Of a stretch of 64,000 nt of DNA, positions 61,301 through 64,000 are shown one piece after another. How positions within the stretch are numbered: the first letter of the stretch is position 1; each line of letters opens with the position of its first letter. The notes below the pieces were generated by a model. The model searched no databases. It saw only the letters and a program-made list of their open reading frames with translations, and was not told the origin of the DNA. Both the position numbers and the translations under genes were made by a program. The stretch is taken from positions 22,289,537-22,353,536 of the forward strand of contig CP093829.1 in the NCBI GenBank assembly GCA_033063855.1, written 5' to 3'. This stretch comes from Smittia aterrima. Lineage: Eukaryota; Arthropoda; Insecta; Diptera; Chironomidae.

Positions 61301-64000
61301 TCGTTTTCCCCAAAAAAATCTGAAAATCTTCCTTCCCAATAATTTGTTTACTTTTGAATTAAGGCGTTTACAGGAATGACAACGTAAGTAAGCATTTGGA
61401 AAATTAAAATTTTATCCAATAATGTTGTGCGCAATGTTCACTTCATGTTCTAGCATTTGTTTGACTCATTTCTTATTAAAGTTTAATGTCTCATAGCATA
61501 ATGATAGGCGCTCATCAAAAGCGATTGTGCATTGTTGATTAATAAAATGAATAACTCACTCTATGTGAATCGAAGTAGTCCGCCGCCCTCGAGTTATGTT
61601 TTCCTCCGCTGCTGTTACTCCGACGATACACAAGTTCATCATAACGTGTACGATCTTCGGTAAATATCAACTCTCTAATTTCTGTGACCAGTGTGTGCTT
61701 TTGATTGAACGAATGTTTAAGAGAAAATAAAGAATTTAAAGATTTTTCTTTTTACCTTTTCAGAAGTGTCCAACATCTCGAGCAAAATAGAAACAAATGC
61801 TTCAACCGTAAGACCTCTAGCACCATATTCTTTTATATAAAAGGATAGATTAGAAAATTGATGTCGGGATAGAAGACTTCGAGCTTTCTCTTCGACCATT
61901 GCTGATACAGGACATTTCCGTCGTCCAACATCCCATGGCTCTGGTTCAATTGTTGTACAGGAATGTGGAACTTTGCCAACATCTCGAACCACTAATGACA
62001 TCCTCTTGTGAAACTTGAACTGATTCACTGCTTCGTCGTGTGTCACATTCATAAATGATTGTCCATTGACCTCGAGAATTTGATCTCCAATCTTGAGAGG
62101 AAGCGAAGAGGAAAAGGAAGTTTAAAAGTTTATTCTCGAAATAAATTCTAAAGATTTCTTACACATAAGCCTGCTCTGTCTGACACACTGTCCTTGTCAA
62201 CGCCAGTCACATAAATTCCTAAGCCATACTCGATTCCACCTCGAATCATAAGACCTAAAGATTGACCAGGCTCTATCACGAGTTCAACACGTCGCACGCT
62301 GTGGAAATAAGAAAATATTTCAATTTCATTTGAAACTTTAAGAAGATCATAACAAACCGTTCTCTTCGATCAGATCTTCGGCCTTCGAAGTCATAAGGAG
62401 GTGAAGCAGGTCTACCATGTCGATCCATCCATGAGCATGTTTGTCGTGATGGTGGGGACAAGAGTGCTCCCGTCATTGGAGACGATTTGAAGATGTCACT
62501 TGCACTTGCCGGCGGTCCAAAGCCGTGAAGCGATGTCGGCCCACGAACCGTCATCGATATTTGATGCGATGATTTTAAAATCTGTACACATCTCTTTTTT
62601 CATGAGAATTTGTTGTTTTTGGGTTTTTATCGTTGGGATTTTATTTATGTTTTTTGTTTTTGGTTTAAGTCGCGATAGAAGGCCCCCAAACATACAGAAA
62701 ACATAAAACAAGAGACCGTTGGGGGAAAGGAGAGAGCACAATAATAAAATGGCAATAGAAAGAGGAAAACGTGTTGCGAGCGAGGAGGCTCAGTGAAAAT
62801 CAAAAGCATTTGTTGAAAAACCAACGGCAAAACTATTTATTTCACAGCCTGACGGAAAAACACAAATAAAACAAATAAATCCGTGGCTCAGCAAAATTTG
62901 ATTTTGTAGTTTCAATAGAAATATTTTCCGACCTGTTCGTGATTAAATTTATTGAAGGATTTTTCATTCGTTGGCTAACAAAAATTTATTTTAATAAGAA
63001 AGCAATTTTACTCTTCGAATGAAAAGTCCTAAAAAATCGATTTCTTTGTAGCCATTTACACGGAAAACTCGTTTAATTTGATTATTTTATTCCAGAAAGA
63101 AAAACAAAACCGAAGAAATTACTTTAATTCGGATGAACTGAATGATTTGAAGGACAAATTAAAGGAAGAAAATAAAGAATTCTATTGCCAATGTTGTCTT
63201 GAAATCAAAAGCGAAAAATGGGAAATTGGATAAGAATGATAAGAAAATGTTTTCTAACTGAACCCACATGCGCAACAGTTTTAAACTCCAAACGAAAATA
63301 AATTTTATTTACCGCTAAAGCCTCATCGTGTGTCATTCCTGAGAAAGGTGTCCCGTTAACTTCCAGAATTGTATCACCAGGACGAAGTCCCGATCTCTCC
63401 GCAACCGATCGCTCTTCAACTCGAGAAATATAAATTCCAATGCCTACAAAGTGTCAAACATTTCAGAATCGATTGAAGAGTCAAAACATTCGCTGTCGTT
63501 ACCCGTTTCACGACCACCTTTTACACAAATACCAAAGCCATGAGTTCCATCTGGTTGCTGATCTCTTGACATTGTAACAGTTCGGGTGACCATCGAGCGG
63601 TCTCTTGTTCCTCGGTGATAATGTTGATGGGAAGATAACGAAACGGGAGGAGAACTTCTGCCATTCGTGTGCATGTGATGGAAGTTACTGGGCGTTGATG
63701 ATGCAGTCGTGGGAAACATTCGATCAGGTGACATTGCGCGAGCTTTATGACCATTCTGTTTATAAGGGTCAAGGTAAAGACCTCGATTTTTTTTAGAACT
63801 GGCGTCACCAGTTGAGTTAAAGTAGTAATGGGGTGAGTGAGAACGTTCGAGAATTGTATAAGAAGTTCCGGGAGGAGAGAAATATCGACTTGCACTAGTT
63901 GAAGAGCTTGTTGCACCACAGAGAGACCCAGTGCTGTTGCCAATAGTTCGCGCTCTATCGTATGAAATATCTTCGGCTTCGTAGCTGTTCCGGATGTGAG
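58362..64000 (-). CDS. dysc: Dyschronic/whirlin-type PDZ scaffold (partial, 5' end outside window)
   Basis: Thirteen exons read leftwards from the edge: >64000-63503, 63443-63313, 62581-62358, 62298-62163, 62091-61756, 61697-61560, 60909-60863, 60793-60556, 59897-59817, 59427-59326, 58898-58701, 58640-58548 and 58490-58362. All phases match. PDZ1 spans the first three (HGFGICVKGGRE, IGIYISRVEERSVAERSG, LRPGDTILEVNG). PDZ2 spans the fourth and fifth (SLGLMIRGGIEYGLGIYV, IGDQILEVNGQSFMNVTHDE). A harmonin-homology domain follows (EEKARSLLSRHQFSNLSFYI). A Pro/Ser-rich linker with small exons leads to PDZ3 (KPILGIAIEGGANTKHPLPR, GLEVGQLILEVDSNKVEG) and the whirlin-like end VARLIAECYANRDRNEISFL. 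This order is that of whirlin; Drosophila dyschronic regulates Slowpoke channels and circadian output. The N-terminal harmonin-homology domain should lie beyond the window. The 47-nt exon was placed by phase and is the least certain. Donors after 62358 (GTTTGT) and 60556 (GTGATT) are weak. Confidence 0.92.
61221..61240. repeat. (GA)n microsatellite in a dysc intron
   Basis: A perfect 20-nt GA run lies within the intron between the 47-nt and 138-nt dysc exons. Confidence 0.85.

Overview
The window is eukaryotic nuclear DNA from an insect, most likely a dipteran and probably a nematoceran midge. It is AT-rich. Its genes are split by short introns (often 50-70 nt, with clear GTAAGT donors and pyrimidine-AG acceptors) and encode typical insect proteins. 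The species cannot be fixed from sequence alone. All gene models were built by hand: every splice junction was checked for reading phase, and each complete model has a coding length divisible by three.

Layout from left to right. (1) Minus strand, 54-5660: encore (enc), an R3H/SUZ RNA-binding protein, open at the left edge. (2) 5661-17649: about 12 kb with no supported gene, probably the 5' introns and regulatory DNA of enc and the next gene. (3) Plus strand, 17650-19075: a two-exon secreted, Osiris-like (DUF1676-like) protein. (4) Plus strand, 21758-28697: a complete 18-exon Dscam-family receptor with no arrays of alternative exons. (5) Plus strand, 32491-34537: brachyenteron (byn, Brachyury), convergent with (6) cert, the ceramide transfer protein (minus strand, 34733-36632). 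(7) Minus strand, 37332-40758: Hem (NCKAP1/Kette), head-to-head with (8) dos (plus strand, 41313-43893), a GAB-type adaptor. (9) Plus strand, 44200-45525: an intronless LRR-BTB gene, bracketed by the dos 3' end and a decayed second copy of that 3' end at 45773-46034. (10) Minus strand, 46550-50294: Atat, the alpha-tubulin acetyltransferase. (11) Plus strand, 52019-55426: daughterless (da), a class I bHLH factor. (12) Minus strand, 58362 to the right edge: dyschronic/whirlin (dysc), a PDZ and harmonin-homology scaffold, open at the edge.

The genes do not form an operon-like system. They are mostly conserved developmental, neuronal, cytoskeletal and signalling genes. The least ordinary stretch is 43.7-46.0 kb. 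There a lineage-type LRR-BTB gene sits between two roughly 98% identical copies of the dos terminal exon and 3'UTR, and the second copy has lost 16 nt, including the codon of a likely SHP2/Csw docking tyrosine. A second notable point is a 15-nt in-frame tandem duplication inside the byn T-box. I found no CRISPR array, rRNA, convincing tRNA or intact transposon.
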